This document shows, one piece after another, positions 26,817 to 36,903 of a DNA stretch of 37,901 nt (within the stretch, counting starts at the first letter, position 1; the number at the start of each line of letters is the position of its first letter). Source of the DNA: an uncultured Ruminococcus sp. (GTDB taxonomy: Bacteria > Bacillota > Clostridia > Oscillospirales > Acutalibacteraceae); assembly GCA_945607165.1 (NCBI GenBank), contig CALYYZ010000003.1, positions 1 to 37,901 on the forward strand, in the 5' to 3' direction. Made by a program: the position numbers and the translations under genes. The notes under the pieces are model-generated. The model was not told the origin of the DNA. It did not search any database and was given only the letters and a program-made list of their open reading frames with translations.

Positions 26817-27326
26817 GTGAGATCGGGATTTTTTAAAAATATAATGTGTGTTCTCTCGGTTTTGGTGCTCATTGCGTCAGGGTTTACCGTTGCATATGCG
26901 GTTGATGAAGACCATGACGGCTATGATGATATAACAGGCGAGCCTGTGGCTTCGGCGGGAACTGTAGAAACCGATCCGCCGTATACCGAAGCTCCCTATA
27001 CCGAGCCTGATTACACCGAGTCTCCTTACACGCAGCAGTCGTATACCGAGGCTCCGTACACTGAAGCACCCCATACCGAAGCTCCAACAGAAGCGTATGA
27101 GGAAACAACTAATATTTATGTTCCTGTCCAAAGGGGAGATATTCAGCAGGACCCAAGCGAATTTGTGCCGCCGACAGTTTCAAAAACCGTCAGCCAAAGA
27201 TCCTACTCAACAAACTATACCGCAGGCATTGTTTCTTGGATTTGCGTAGGAGTCGGCTTACTTTTGATGTTTATTGTTGCACTAAGCACTAAAATCAGCG
27301 GAAGGTCAGCAAGAAGAGGACTATGA
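26817..27326 (+). CDS. Secreted/anchored protein with tandem YTEAP repeats and C-terminal TM
   Basis: Signal-like N-terminus, PYTEAPYTEPDYTESPYTQQSYTEAPYTEAPHTEAP repeats, C-terminal TM GIVSWICVGVGLLLMFIVAL. Confidence 0.72.
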   Translation: MRSGFFKNIMCVLSVLVLIASGFTVAYAVDEDHDGYDDITGEPVASAGTVETDPPYTEAPYTEPDYTESPYTQQSYTEAPYTEAPHTEAPTEAYEETTNIYVPVQRGDIQQDPSEFVPPTVSKTVSQRSYSTNYTAGIVSWICVGVGLLLMFIVALSTKISGRSARRGL

Positions 27327-28306
27327 ACAGTTACACAATAGGCGGTGTTGAGCTGAAATCAAGAGTAGTTCTGGCACCAATGGCAGGAGTAAGCGACAGA
27401 GCCTACCGAGAGCTTTGCCTGAGCTTCGGCGCAGGACTTTGCTTCAGCGAGATGGTAAGCTCAAAGGCACTGTCCTTTAACAGTAAAAAGAGCGAGGAGC
27501 TAATGGAGATTTCTCCGGCTGAAAGACCTTGCGGAATCCAGATATTCGGCGATGAACCGCTGTGTATGGCTCAGGCGGCTGAGCGTGCGCTTAAAAATTC
27601 TCCGCAGCTGATTGACATAAATATGGGCTGCCCTGCGCCTAAAATCAGTACAAACGGCAGCGGAAGTGCACTTATGAGAAATCCTGCGCTCTGTGGCGAA
27701 ATTGTAAAAGAGGTTGTTAAGGCGAGCAATGTGCCGGTAACCGTAAAAATCCGTAAGGGCTGGGACGATGAGAGTGTTAATGCCGTTGAGGTTGCAAAGA
27801 TTTGCGAGCAGGCGGGAGCTTCTGCAATAACCGTTCACGGTCGCACCAGACAGCAGTATTATAAGCCGCCCGTTGACTACGAAATAATAAAAAAGGTCAG
27901 GGAGGCGGTCTCAATTCCGGTCATTGCAAACGGTGATATTGATTCGGCACAAAAGGCTTGCAGGGTTATTTCTGAAACCGGATGCAAACTTTTAATGGTT
28001 GGCAGGGCAAGTCTTGGAAATCCCTGGATTTTCTCACAGATTAATTCATATTTGAGCAATCCAAATGAACCGCTGTATTATCCATCGGCTGAGGAAAAGC
28101 TTGATGTTATGATCGGCCACATTGAGAAAATGTGTGAGTATAAGGGAGAGCATATGGCTTTGCTTCAGGCAAGAAAGCTTGTTGTCGGCTATTTTAAGGG
28201 TATGAAGGGTGCCGCTTCGCTGAGGAACGATGCCGGCAGAATATCAAAAATTGAAGATTTGTATGCATTAAAGGAAAGGGCGCTTTCAGCCTGCCGAGCA
28301 TACTGA
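27323..28306 (+). CDS. dusB: tRNA-dihydrouridine synthase (DusB-like)
   Basis: VVLAPMAGVSDRAYRELC, DINMGCPAPKI, ITVHGRTRQQYYKPPVDY, VIANGDI; start overlaps the previous stop by 4 nt (ATGA). Confidence 0.93.
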   Translation: MNSYTIGGVELKSRVVLAPMAGVSDRAYRELCLSFGAGLCFSEMVSSKALSFNSKKSEELMEISPAERPCGIQIFGDEPLCMAQAAERALKNSPQLIDINMGCPAPKISTNGSGSALMRNPALCGEIVKEVVKASNVPVTVKIRKGWDDESVNAVEVAKICEQAGASAITVHGRTRQQYYKPPVDYEIIKKVREAVSIPVIANGDIDSAQKACRVISETGCKLLMVGRASLGNPWIFSQINSYLSNPNEPLYYPSAEEKLDVMIGHIEKMCEYKGEHMALLQARKLVVGYFKGMKGAASLRNDAGRISKIEDLYALKERALSACRAY

Positions 28307-28340
28307 TTTATAAAACAAAAACATTTAAGGGGAAGTTAAG

Positions 28341-29597
28341 ATGAATGAACTAACAAATATTGCAGCTCTTGAGTATCTCAACAGCTATGATCCGGCTGTG
28401 GGACAGGCTATGACAGATGAACTGAAAAGACAGCGCAGAAACCTTGAGCTTATTGCAAGCGAAAACATTGTTACTCCGGCTGTTATGGCTGCAATGGGTA
28501 GTCACCTTACAAACAAATATGCCGAGGGCTATCCCGGCAAGCGTTACTACGGCGGCTGTGAGTGCGTTGATGTTGTTGAAGAAATTGCCCGTCAGCGTGC
28601 TTGTGAGCTTTTCGGTGCCGAACACGCAAATGTTCAGCCGCACTCGGGTGCACAGGCAAATACTGCCGTGTATTTTGCTATACTTGAACCGGGCGACACC
28701 GTAATGGGTATGAACCTCAACGAGGGAGGACACCTTACACATGGCTCTCCCGTAAATATTTCAGGAAAATATTTTAATTTTGTTCCCTACGGTGTAGATG
28801 AGGTTACACACAGAATAGATTACGACAAGGTGCTTGAAATTGCAAAAGAATGTAAGCCAAAGCTCATTGTTGCAGGCGCTTCGGCTTATCCCAGAATAAT
28901 AGATTTTGCAAAGCTCCGTGAGATTGCAGACGAGGTGGGCGCTTATCTTATGGTTGATATGGCGCACATCGCCGGTCTTGTTGCCGCCGGTGTTCATCCC
29001 AACCCCGTACCCTACTGTGAATTTGTTACCACCACTACACACAAAACATTAAGAGGCCCCAGAGGCGGACTGATTCTCTGCCGTGAGGAGTTTGCAAAGC
29101 AGATTGATAAGGCAATTTTCCCGGGAACCCAAGGCGGACCGCTTATGCACACTATTGCCGCAAAGGCTGTATGCTTCGGAGAGGCATTAAAGCCTGAATT
29201 TAAGGAGTACGGCGCAAAGATTGTTTCAAACTGCAAGGCTCTTGCAGACGGACTTACAAAAAGAGGCTGCAAGCTTGTTTCAGGCGGTACTGATAATCAT
29301 GTTCTCTTGCTTGATCTTCGTGATGAGGAGGTTACGGGCAAGGAGCTTGAAGCCCGCCTTGATGATTGCTATATTACAGTAAACAAAAATACAATCCCCG
29401 GCGAGCCTCGCTCACCGTTTGTTACCAGCGGTGTGAGAATCGGTACTGCTGCCGTAACAACCAGAGGACTTAATGAGGAAGATATGGACAAGATAGCCGA
29501 ATACATTACCCTTGTGCTCAATGATTATGAGAACAGCAAGGAAAAGGTAAGAGCAGGCGTTGAAGAAATCTGCAAAAAATATCCGCTTTACGAATAA
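28341..29597 (+). CDS. glyA: Serine hydroxymethyltransferase
   Basis: [41 protein letters not shown] and [14 protein letters not shown]. Confidence 0.97.
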   Translation: MNELTNIAALEYLNSYDPAVGQAMTDELKRQRRNLELIASENIVTPAVMAAMGSHLTNKYAEGYPGKRYYGGCECVDVVEEIARQRACELFGAEHANVQPHSGAQANTAVYFAILEPGDTVMGMNLNEGGHLTHGSPVNISGKYFNFVPYGVDEVTHRIDYDKVLEIAKECKPKLIVAGASAYPRIIDFAKLREIADEVGAYLMVDMAHIAGLVAAGVHPNPVPYCEFVTTTTHKTLRGPRGGLILCREEFAKQIDKAIFPGTQGGPLMHTIAAKAVCFGEALKPEFKEYGAKIVSNCKALADGLTKRGCKLVSGGTDNHVLLLDLRDEEVTGKELEARLDDCYITVNKNTIPGEPRSPFVTSGVRIGTAAVTTRGLNEEDMDKIAEYITLVLNDYENSKEKVRAGVEEICKKYPLYE

Positions 29598-29603
29598 GCT
29601 TAT

Positions 29604-29631
29604 GGGGCAACATCAACATTGGTGTTGCCCT
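29604..29631 (+). terminator. Hairpin between glyA and rarA, possible weak terminator
   Basis: GGGCAACA...TGTTGCCC 8-bp stem followed by TTAGATTT. Confidence 0.45.
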
Positions 29632-29657
29632 TAGATTTACAAAAAGGAGGTCAGAGT

Positions 29658-30929
29658 GTGAAAAAACCGCTTGCAGACAGGTTTCGTCCCCAAACGCTCG
29701 ATGAAATTGTGGGTCAGGAGCATTTGCTCGCAGAGGGCAAGCCGCTAAGAAAGATAATTGAAAGCGGAGAAATACCTAACCTGATTTTCTACGGTCCTTC
29801 GGGTGTCGGAAAAACTACCCTTGCCACCTATATAGCCAATAAAACCAATAAAACCCTCAAAAAGCTCAACGGCACAACAGCGTCAACGGCAGATATTAAG
29901 GCTGTAGTTGCGCAGCTTGATACATTTTCAGGGCTTAACGGTATATTGCTTTATCTTGATGAGATTCAGTATTTCAATAAAAAACAGCAGCAAACCCTGC
30001 TTGAATACATTGAAAACGGAAGCATCACGCTTATTGCGTCAACCACGGAAAATCCGTATTTTTCAATATACAATGCAATTTTGAGCCGATCTACGGTGTT
30101 TGAGTTCAAACCGGTTACCTCCGAGGCTGTGCTTAAGGCAGTTTACCGTGCGGCAAAGCTGCTTGAGCAGGAACTGAATTGTGTTATTGACCTGCCCTGT
30201 GAATGTGCAGAAAGAATTGCCGCAGGGTGCGGCGGAGATGTCCGTAAGGCGATGAACACACTTGAGCTTTCCGTGCTCGCAACCGATGATGTTGATTCCG
30301 TTAAAAAAATAAGCCCGGATACAGTTTCTCAGCTTGTACAGAAAAGTGCCTTCAGATATGACCGTGACGGAGATGAGCACTATGATATAATATCTGCCTA
30401 TCAAAAGAGTATGAGGGGCAGTGACCCGGACGCCGCTTTGCATTATCTCGCAAGGCTTCTTGAAGCAGATGATCTTGTGAGTGCTTGCCGCAGACTTATG
30501 ATCTGTGCCTGTGAGGATGTAGGACTTGCTTATCCCCAGATTATTCCGATAGTAAAAAGCTGTGTTGACATCGCCCAGGCTGTCGGTCTGCCGGAGGCTC
30601 GTATACCTCTTGCCGACGCAGTTATTATGGTTTGCAATGCGCCTAAATCGAATTCTGCCTATGAGGGTATTAATAAGGCTGCGGCTGATGTCAAAAAGGG
30701 TTTGACCGGCAATGTTCCCCGTCAGCTTCAAAATATGCATTATGACGGCGAGGATAATCAGAACAAGGGGCAATTCTATCTTTATCCCCATTCATACGAA
30801 AACCACTATGTAGCCCAGCAGTATCTTCCGGACAATATTAAGGATAGGAAATATTATATTGCAGGCGACAATAAAAATGAGCAGGCTTTCAAAGCATATT
30901 GGGACAGCATAAAGGACAAAAAATCATAA
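29658..30929 (+). CDS. rarA: Replication-associated recombination protein A (RarA/MgsA AAA ATPase)
   Basis: GTG 29658 with aaggagg RBS; PLADRFRPQTLDEIVGQEHLL, FYGPSGVGKTTLA (Walker A), LDEIQYFNKKQQQTLL (Walker B). Confidence 0.94.
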   Translation: MKKPLADRFRPQTLDEIVGQEHLLAEGKPLRKIIESGEIPNLIFYGPSGVGKTTLATYIANKTNKTLKKLNGTTASTADIKAVVAQLDTFSGLNGILLYLDEIQYFNKKQQQTLLEYIENGSITLIASTTENPYFSIYNAILSRSTVFEFKPVTSEAVLKAVYRAAKLLEQELNCVIDLPCECAERIAAGCGGDVRKAMNTLELSVLATDDVDSVKKISPDTVSQLVQKSAFRYDRDGDEHYDIISAYQKSMRGSDPDAALHYLARLLEADDLVSACRRLMICACEDVGLAYPQIIPIVKSCVDIAQAVGLPEARIPLADAVIMVCNAPKSNSAYEGINKAAADVKKGLTGNVPRQLQNMHYDGEDNQNKGQFYLYPHSYENHYVAQQYLPDNIKDRKYYIAGDNKNEQAFKAYWDSIKDKKS

Positions 30930-30962
30930 TTTAATAATAACCGCAAGGTGAAAATCTGCTCA

Positions 30963-31008
30963 GATGCAGCGAGTTTATATTTTATAACACTCGCTGCATC
31001 TCCGTTTG
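30963..31008 (+). terminator. Terminator downstream of rarA
   Basis: 12-bp stem GATGCAGCGAGT/ACTCGCTGCATC. Confidence 0.7.
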
Positions 31009-31211
31009 TTTCCCTTACTTTTTGCTTTGATAATAAAAACTGGGAAATATGCACAAATTTTGCTGTATTTTTTTGTAAGGCACATAATGCTTAAATTTCT
31101 AATACAGAAAATTACAAATAACACAATATTGTAAAATATAAATGTAATTGCGGAGTAATGTTGGGAAACTCTGCACTGACAAACCAATATTTTGATTCGG
31201 AGGAAATCACT

Positions 31212-32843
31212 ATGGTAAAAAAACAACATAGAGCCATAAGCATTGTACTTTGCTTATTGCTCGCACTATCAGCTTTATTCGTTGGTACCTTCGGTGCTTC
31301 TGCTGCAAGCGGAGATACCGTCTATGTAAAGCTCAACAACGGCTGGAGCAAAGTTTACGCTTATATGTGGAAAGACGGCGGAAGCGAAAATGCTAAATGG
31401 CCCGGCGTTGAGATGACAAAGGTTGAGGGAGATGTATATTCGTATACCCTTTCAGGCGACTACGATAAGATTATCTTCACTAATGGAGGCAATGGTGTAA
31501 ACCAGACAGATACCATTGTTTATGCCGGCAACGGAAAAATCTATGACCTTAAGGCAAAAACCTGGTCAACCTATGTTGAGGCGCCCACAAGTGCTACAAC
31601 AGCAACAACTGCAACAACAGCCACAAAAGCTACTCAGCCCACTCCCGGTGACGGCGTAACAGTATTTCTCAACAACGAGGCAGGCTGGTCAACCCCTCAC
31701 TGCTATATGTGGACAGACGGCGCAAGCAATAATGCTGCTTTTCCCGGTGTTGAAATGACACTTATCGGCGACAATATTTATCAGTACTCCGCAGATGCTG
31801 ATTTTGCGAAATGTATTTTCAACGCCGGCAATGACAAAACGAAGACATTAGACCTTAAAACAATGAACGGTTATATCTACAATAACAAGACCAATGAATG
31901 GTCCGTTTATGATTTAAGTCCTTTACAGGTAAAGTCTGTGAGCGCAGACCCCGCTTCCGGAGTATATATAGGTGCAGATGTTACCCTGTCTGCTCTTGCT
32001 CAGAACAAAGACGGTGCTGCTGTAACTTATAAGTTCTCTGTTACAAACGCTGCCGGTGCTACATCTGTTTTGGCTGACTACGGTACAGCAAACTCAGTTG
32101 TATGGACTCCCACAGCAGCCGGCACATACACCGTAAACTTTGATTTCAAGGACAGCGACGGAAACGAAAACAACCGCACACTCACCATTGAGGTTGCAGA
32201 TGATTCCATGCTCATAAAGCCCCTTATTAAGAGTGTTACTCCCGCAATGGCAAGTCTTATCAAGGTTAATACTCCCGCAACTGTTTCAGTAAAAGCAGGC
32301 GGCGGCAAGACAGGTACAAATCTTCTTTTCTATAAGTATGTTGTAGTAGATCCCAACGGTGTTCAGAACATTCCCTACTACACACTTAACAGCACATACA
32401 GCTTTACCCCCACAATGGCTGGAAAGTATACTGTAAATGTATTTGTACAGAATTCTGACAACAGTACAGTTAACAAAAAATACGAGTACACAGCTACATC
32501 GGGCGAAATCCCGACAAACCCGACTGTTCCCACAACAATTAAGCCTACAGCGGCTCCTACAGTTCCGACAACAGTAAAGCCCACAGTGGCTCCTACAGTT
32601 CCGACAACAGTAAAGCCAACAGTGGCTCCTACAGTTCCGACAACAGCTCCTGTTGTAATCAAGGGTGATGCTAACGGTGACGGAATAGTTACAGTCGAAG
32701 ACGCTACTTATATCCAGAAGTTCAGAGTAGATATTCCCGGATATTTCGTTTCAATAGCAGTCGGAGATGTTAATAATGACGGTGTAGTAGATGTTAAGGA
32801 TGCTACTGCTATTCAGTCAATGATAGCTTTTGGTACTATCTAA
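31212..32843 (+). CDS. Secreted non-catalytic starch-binding protein: two CBM26-like modules, two Ig-like domains, Pro/Thr linker, C-terminal type I-like dockerin
   Basis: ATG 31212 with ggagg RBS and signal peptide; VYVKLNNGWSKVYAYMWKDGG...WPGVEMT and VFLNNEAGWSTPHCYMWTDGA...FPGVEMT; dockerin GDANGDGIVTVEDATYIQKF...GDVNNDGVVDVKDATAIQSMI. Confidence 0.88.
   Translation: MVKKQHRAISIVLCLLLALSALFVGTFGASAASGDTVYVKLNNGWSKVYAYMWKDGGSENAKWPGVEMTKVEGDVYSYTLSGDYDKIIFTNGGNGVNQTDTIVYAGNGKIYDLKAKTWSTYVEAPTSATTATTATTATKATQPTPGDGVTVFLNNEAGWSTPHCYMWTDGASNNAAFPGVEMTLIGDNIYQYSADADFAKCIFNAGNDKTKTLDLKTMNGYIYNNKTNEWSVYDLSPLQVKSVSADPASGVYIGADVTLSALAQNKDGAAVTYKFSVTNAAGATSVLADYGTANSVVWTPTAAGTYTVNFDFKDSDGNENNRTLTIEVADDSMLIKPLIKSVTPAMASLIKVNTPATVSVKAGGGKTGTNLLFYKYVVVDPNGVQNIPYYTLNSTYSFTPTMAGKYTVNVFVQNSDNSTVNKKYEYTATSGEIPTNPTVPTTIKPTAAPTVPTTVKPTVAPTVPTTVKPTVAPTVPTTAPVVIKGDANGDGIVTVEDATYIQKFRVDIPGYFVSIAVGDVNNDGVVDVKDATAIQSMIAFGTI
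32547..32650. repeat. 36-bp tandem repeat (about 3 units) encoding KPTVAPTVPTTV linker units
   Basis: cagyggctcctacagttccgacaacagtaaagccna repeated nearly exactly. Confidence 0.85.
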
Positions 32844-32863
32844 ACAGAAAATAGGAGATTATT

Positions 32864-35269
32864 ATGACAAGAATTAAGAAAATTTGTGCAATAGTTCTTG
32901 CTCTTATGATTGTAATTTCTATTGGCATTATTTCAGTAAATGCAGCTCAGAGCGACTCAAGTGCAGAGGTTGCTGCTGATACTGCTGCTACCGGAGTTAC
33001 AATCCATGTAAGACACGACAAGGTTGCACAGCCGTATGTTTATTTGTGGAACTCGCTTCCGACAAATGACGCAATGTCAGACTCCTATCCCGGAGAAAAG
33101 CTGACAAGCGCAAATGGATGGTTTAACCTTACTATCCCCAATGTTACAAAGGTAAATGCTATCGTAACAGACGCCTCGGGAAACCAGTACTCAAAGGAAC
33201 AGAAGCTTGTTGCCGGCGAGTGGTGGTGTGACAACGGCAAGTGGACAAAATTTAACCCCGATGAGCCGGATCCTGTCAGCAGCGTTGATATGCGTGAGGA
33301 GTCAATCTACTTTGTAATGACCACCCGTTTCTATGACGGAGATACAGGCAACAATGTTCACTGCTGGGATGACTCCCAGGCAAACAACCCCGATTCAGAC
33401 CCTGCTTGGCGCGGCGACTTCAAGGGACTTGCTCAAAAGCTTGATTACATCAAGGCTCTCGGCTTCTCGGCTATTTGGGTAACACCTGTTGTTACTAACG
33501 CTTCAGGCTACGACTATCACGGCTATCATGCAATGGACTTCAGCACTGTTGATGTTCGTTATGAAAGTGATGACTTTACTTATGAGGATCTCATCAGAAC
33601 TGCTCATCAGAAGGATATGAAGATAATCCAGGATGTTGTTTTCCAGCACACAGGTAACTTCGGTGAGTCCTTCTTTGCTCCTCTCTTTGAAAAGGATACC
33701 ACTGCAGATCTTTCAAACCTTGAGGAGTCAATGATTCCCACCCAGAATCTCCTTGATGCTTTCGGTCTCAAATCTGCAAGTGACTATTGGGCACAGAAGC
33801 CTGCGGTTCAGTATCAGGAGAGACTGGAAATAATGAAGAATCTTGAAGATTATACTTCGTTTGGAAATTCAACAGGTACACAACCCGGCTCAGCTGACTA
33901 CGGAATGGAAAAAATGTCTCTGAATGATAAGTACAATCCAAATAACTATTATCACTCAGGTTACTTCCAGAGTATGAACTGGGATGACTGGGCTTGCAAG
34001 TTCTGTCAGATTGCAGGCGACTGCGTTGACCTCAACACTGAAAATCCTGCTGTGGCAGAGTATGTAGTCGATTGTTACTCAAAGTATATTGAGATGGGTG
34101 TTGACGGCTTCCGTGTTGATACTGTTCGTCACATTCCCAGACTTGCACTCAACTTAATGTATAATGAACAGCTTTTTGACGCTGCAAAAGGAGCAGGAAA
34201 AACAAACTTCCTGATGTTTGGCGAGATTTGTACTCGTTTCACCGATGTATGGTACAGAGGTCATGCTGAGGAATCTTCTCCTTACTACACTTGGAAAGAG
34301 TCTAATCCCAAGTGGGCAGAACAGTGGAAATGGGGCTCATCTACTGAAGATGTAAACCACAATATGAATGTAGTATTTGACCACTATCTTGAAGAGGACA
34401 GTGTTACTGACGAGCCTACCTCTGATAATGCATTCCTCAATGGTATTACATATCACACTCCTGACAGATCTATGGCTTCGGGTATGGATGCAATCGACTT
34501 CCAGATGCACAGAATGTTCGGTAGTGCAAAAAATGCTTTCGGTATTGCAAAGAGCGGAGATAAATACTATAATGACGCAACATACAATGTAATGTATGTT
34601 GATTCACACGACTACTCTCCTGAGCAACCTAGCGAATTTAATCGTTTTTCCGGCGGCCCTCAGACCTGGGCAGAGAACATTGACCTTATGTTTACTTTCC
34701 GCGGTATTCCTTGTATATACTACGGTTCAGAGACTGAGTTCCAGAAGGGAGCACCAATTGATGTCGGTCCTAATGCTCCTCTTTCAACAACCGGTCGTGC
34801 TTATTACGGAGATTACCTTGAGGGTACAGTAACTGCAACAGATTTCAGCGAATACACTGCTTCAGGAACTGTTGCCGATACTCTTTCAAGCCCCCTTTCT
34901 CAGCATTTGTCAAAGGTTAATGCAATCAGAAGAGCAATTCCTGCTCTCCAAAAGGGTCAGTACACAACCTCCAGCACTTATATTTCAGGATTAGGTGACG
35001 GTGGAATGGGATACATTCGTCGTTATACAAATGCCAGCGAGGGTGTTGACAGCCTTGCGCTCGTAACCATTTCAAGTGGTGCAACCTTCAGCAATATCCC
35101 CAACGGTACATATATTGACGCAGTTACAGGTGATGTTCAGACAGTAACAAACGGAAGTCTCACAGTTCCTTCAATCGGTAAGGCTAATATGAGAGTATAT
35201 GTTTGCTGCGCTTCAGGCTTCACAGGTATCAACGGTGCAATCGGCGGTACTTCAGCCTACCTCAAATAA
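32864..35269 (+). CDS. Secreted GH13 alpha-amylase-family enzyme with N-terminal starch-binding-like module
   Basis: Signal peptide; GH13 motifs DVVFQHTGNF, GVDGFRVDTVRHI, LMFGEICT, YVDSHDYSPEQ; N-terminal VTIHVRHDKVAQPYVYLWN...YPGEKLT...WWCDNGKWTKF. No dockerin seen. Confidence 0.92.
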   Translation: MTRIKKICAIVLALMIVISIGIISVNAAQSDSSAEVAADTAATGVTIHVRHDKVAQPYVYLWNSLPTNDAMSDSYPGEKLTSANGWFNLTIPNVTKVNAIVTDASGNQYSKEQKLVAGEWWCDNGKWTKFNPDEPDPVSSVDMREESIYFVMTTRFYDGDTGNNVHCWDDSQANNPDSDPAWRGDFKGLAQKLDYIKALGFSAIWVTPVVTNASGYDYHGYHAMDFSTVDVRYESDDFTYEDLIRTAHQKDMKIIQDVVFQHTGNFGESFFAPLFEKDTTADLSNLEESMIPTQNLLDAFGLKSASDYWAQKPAVQYQERLEIMKNLEDYTSFGNSTGTQPGSADYGMEKMSLNDKYNPNNYYHSGYFQSMNWDDWACKFCQIAGDCVDLNTENPAVAEYVVDCYSKYIEMGVDGFRVDTVRHIPRLALNLMYNEQLFDAAKGAGKTNFLMFGEICTRFTDVWYRGHAEESSPYYTWKESNPKWAEQWKWGSSTEDVNHNMNVVFDHYLEEDSVTDEPTSDNAFLNGITYHTPDRSMASGMDAIDFQMHRMFGSAKNAFGIAKSGDKYYNDATYNVMYVDSHDYSPEQPSEFNRFSGGPQTWAENIDLMFTFRGIPCIYYGSETEFQKGAPIDVGPNAPLSTTGRAYYGDYLEGTVTATDFSEYTASGTVADTLSSPLSQHLSKVNAIRRAIPALQKGQYTTSSTYISGLGDGGMGYIRRYTNASEGVDSLALVTISSGATFSNIPNGTYIDAVTGDVQTVTNGSLTVPSIGKANMRVYVCCASGFTGINGAIGGTSAYLK

Positions 35270-35290
35270 TCAAAATTTGATATAAGTTTT

Positions 35291-35325
35291 GCGGCGTTCC
35301 GTTTTCGGAACGCCGCTGTATTTTG
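35291..35325 (+). terminator. Terminator downstream of the amylase gene
   Basis: Perfect 10-bp stem GCGGCGTTCC-GTTTTC-GGAACGCCGC followed by TGTATTTTG. Confidence 0.85.
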
Positions 35326-35335
35326 CCGTTATATT

Positions 35336-35512
35336 TAGGGAAACACTGAATAAATCACGCTGAAAGCTGTTTGTACATCTTGCTTGCATATTTTCCGCCG
35401 GTTTGTCCAAAAAATCCTCGTAATGCGTCAGCATTACTGCGGTTTATTTGTGCAACCTGACAAAAAATCTGACGGCGCAATATGTACAAACGATTTAATC
35501 AGTGTTTCCTTA
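35336..35512 (-). mobile_element. MITE-like palindromic element, copy 5 (full length, inverted relative to copy 1)
   Basis: agGGAAACACTGAATAAATCACGCTG...AACGATTTAATCAGTGTTTCCTTAG with internal GTAATGC-GTCA-GCATTAC hairpin. Confidence 0.85.
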
Positions 35513-35529
35513 GTTTTAGCATATTTCTT

Positions 35530-36861
35530 CTATAAATACCGGTATTTTTTTCGTTTACTAATATAAAAATAAACAGTAACAGTAAGTGATAAAAGCTCCG
35601 CAGCAGCAAGTGAAAGCCAAATGCCATTCAAACCTAAAATCAGCGGAAGCAAATAGAGAGCAGCTATCTGGAAGAAAAATGTTCTTAGAAAAGATATTGC
35701 TGCCGAAACAAAACCATTACCAAGTGCGGTAAAAAAAGCAGAACCGTAGATGTTAAATCCGCAAAAAATAAATGATAGGGAGAACAGTCGAAAACCGTTT
35801 AATGTAATAAGATAAAGCTCATTATCGTACCCCACAAAAAGAAGGGAAAGCGGAGATGAAAGCAGCTCGGCTGAAACGCAAAGCAGTATTGCTGTTGCAG
35901 AGATTATTACCATACTTTTTTTAAAAATACCTTTCAGCTCACTGTGGTTGCCTGCTCCGTAATTGAAACCCACTATCGGTGCACTTCCTATTGAATATCC
36001 GAGAAAAATTGAAATAAAAATAAAGTTCACATACATTATAACCCCATATGCTGCAACACCGTCCTCACCAATAATTGACAAAAGTCGTATGTTGTAAAGC
36101 ATATTTACAAGCGACATTGAAATATTAGTCATAAGCTCCGACGCACCGTTTGTGCAGGCTCGAAGCAGAATTTTTCCCTGAATACCGGTCTTTTTTAGCC
36201 TCAGCAGGCTGCTGTTCTTCTTTGCAAAATATATAAAGGGAACAATTCCTCCTAAAAATTCACTCGCCGCAGTGGCTATTGCGGCACCGGCAATTCCAAG
36301 CCTAAAAACAGCAATTAAGAGGAAATCAAGCACGATGTTTGTAATTCCTGCCGACACAATTATCGCCAAACCGGTCTGTGGCTTTTCTGCCGTCACCATA
36401 AAGCTTTGAAAGGCGTTCTGAAGCATAAAAGCCATAATAGATATCAGTGTTATCCTGCCGTATAGTATACATTCGTCAAGAAGCTCACCCTGTGCACCCA
36501 TCGCCCGCATAACAGGCTCAAGTGCAATCTGACCGATAACGCTTAGAGTAATTCCGCCGATAATCAGGGCATACAGAAGCATAGAAAAGTATTTGTCGGC
36601 ACGAGCTCGGTCTCCCTCGCCGAGTGTTTTGGCAACAATGGCACTTCCGCCGGTTCCGATCATAAATCCAAGGGAGCCTACGGAAATAAGCAGCGGCATA
36701 ACCAGATTTACAGCCGTAAACGAGGTTTTTCCAACAAAATTAGATACAAAAAGACCGTCTATTACGCTGTAGATTGATGTGAAAATCATCATTGTTATAG
36801 ACGGCAAAACAAATCTAATAAGCCGCCCGTATGTAAAACGGTCGGATAATTTTATATTCAT
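35530..36861 (-). CDS. MATE-family efflux transporter
   Basis: 443 aa, about 12 TM; LIRFVLPSITMMIFTSIYSVIDGLFVSNFVG and GTGGSAIVAKTLGEGDRARADKYFS. Confidence 0.92.
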   Translation of the reverse strand: MNIKLSDRFTYGRLIRFVLPSITMMIFTSIYSVIDGLFVSNFVGKTSFTAVNLVMPLLISVGSLGFMIGTGGSAIVAKTLGEGDRARADKYFSMLLYALIIGGITLSVIGQIALEPVMRAMGAQGELLDECILYGRITLISIMAFMLQNAFQSFMVTAEKPQTGLAIIVSAGITNIVLDFLLIAVFRLGIAGAAIATAASEFLGGIVPFIYFAKKNSSLLRLKKTGIQGKILLRACTNGASELMTNISMSLVNMLYNIRLLSIIGEDGVAAYGVIMYVNFIFISIFLGYSIGSAPIVGFNYGAGNHSELKGIFKKSMVIISATAILLCVSAELLSSPLSLLFVGYDNELYLITLNGFRLFSLSFIFCGFNIYGSAFFTALGNGFVSAAISFLRTFFFQIAALYLLPLILGLNGIWLSLAAAELLSLTVTVYFYISKRKKYRYL

Positions 36862-36903
36862 ATGATTTTTCCTTTCAACCCTTATATAATAGCGTATTAC
36901 GAT

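Noticed and set aside
30063-30791. 242-aa minus-strand ORF inside rarA (and similar long antisense ORFs inside glyA, degT, mgtE and dus)
   Set aside because: They overlap well-supported conserved genes on the opposite strand and have no recognisable domain or RBS.
32864-35269. C-terminal dockerin on the GH13 enzyme
   Set aside because: No DxNxDGxxxxxD calcium-loop repeats at the C-terminus, which ends ...GINGAIGGTSAYLK.
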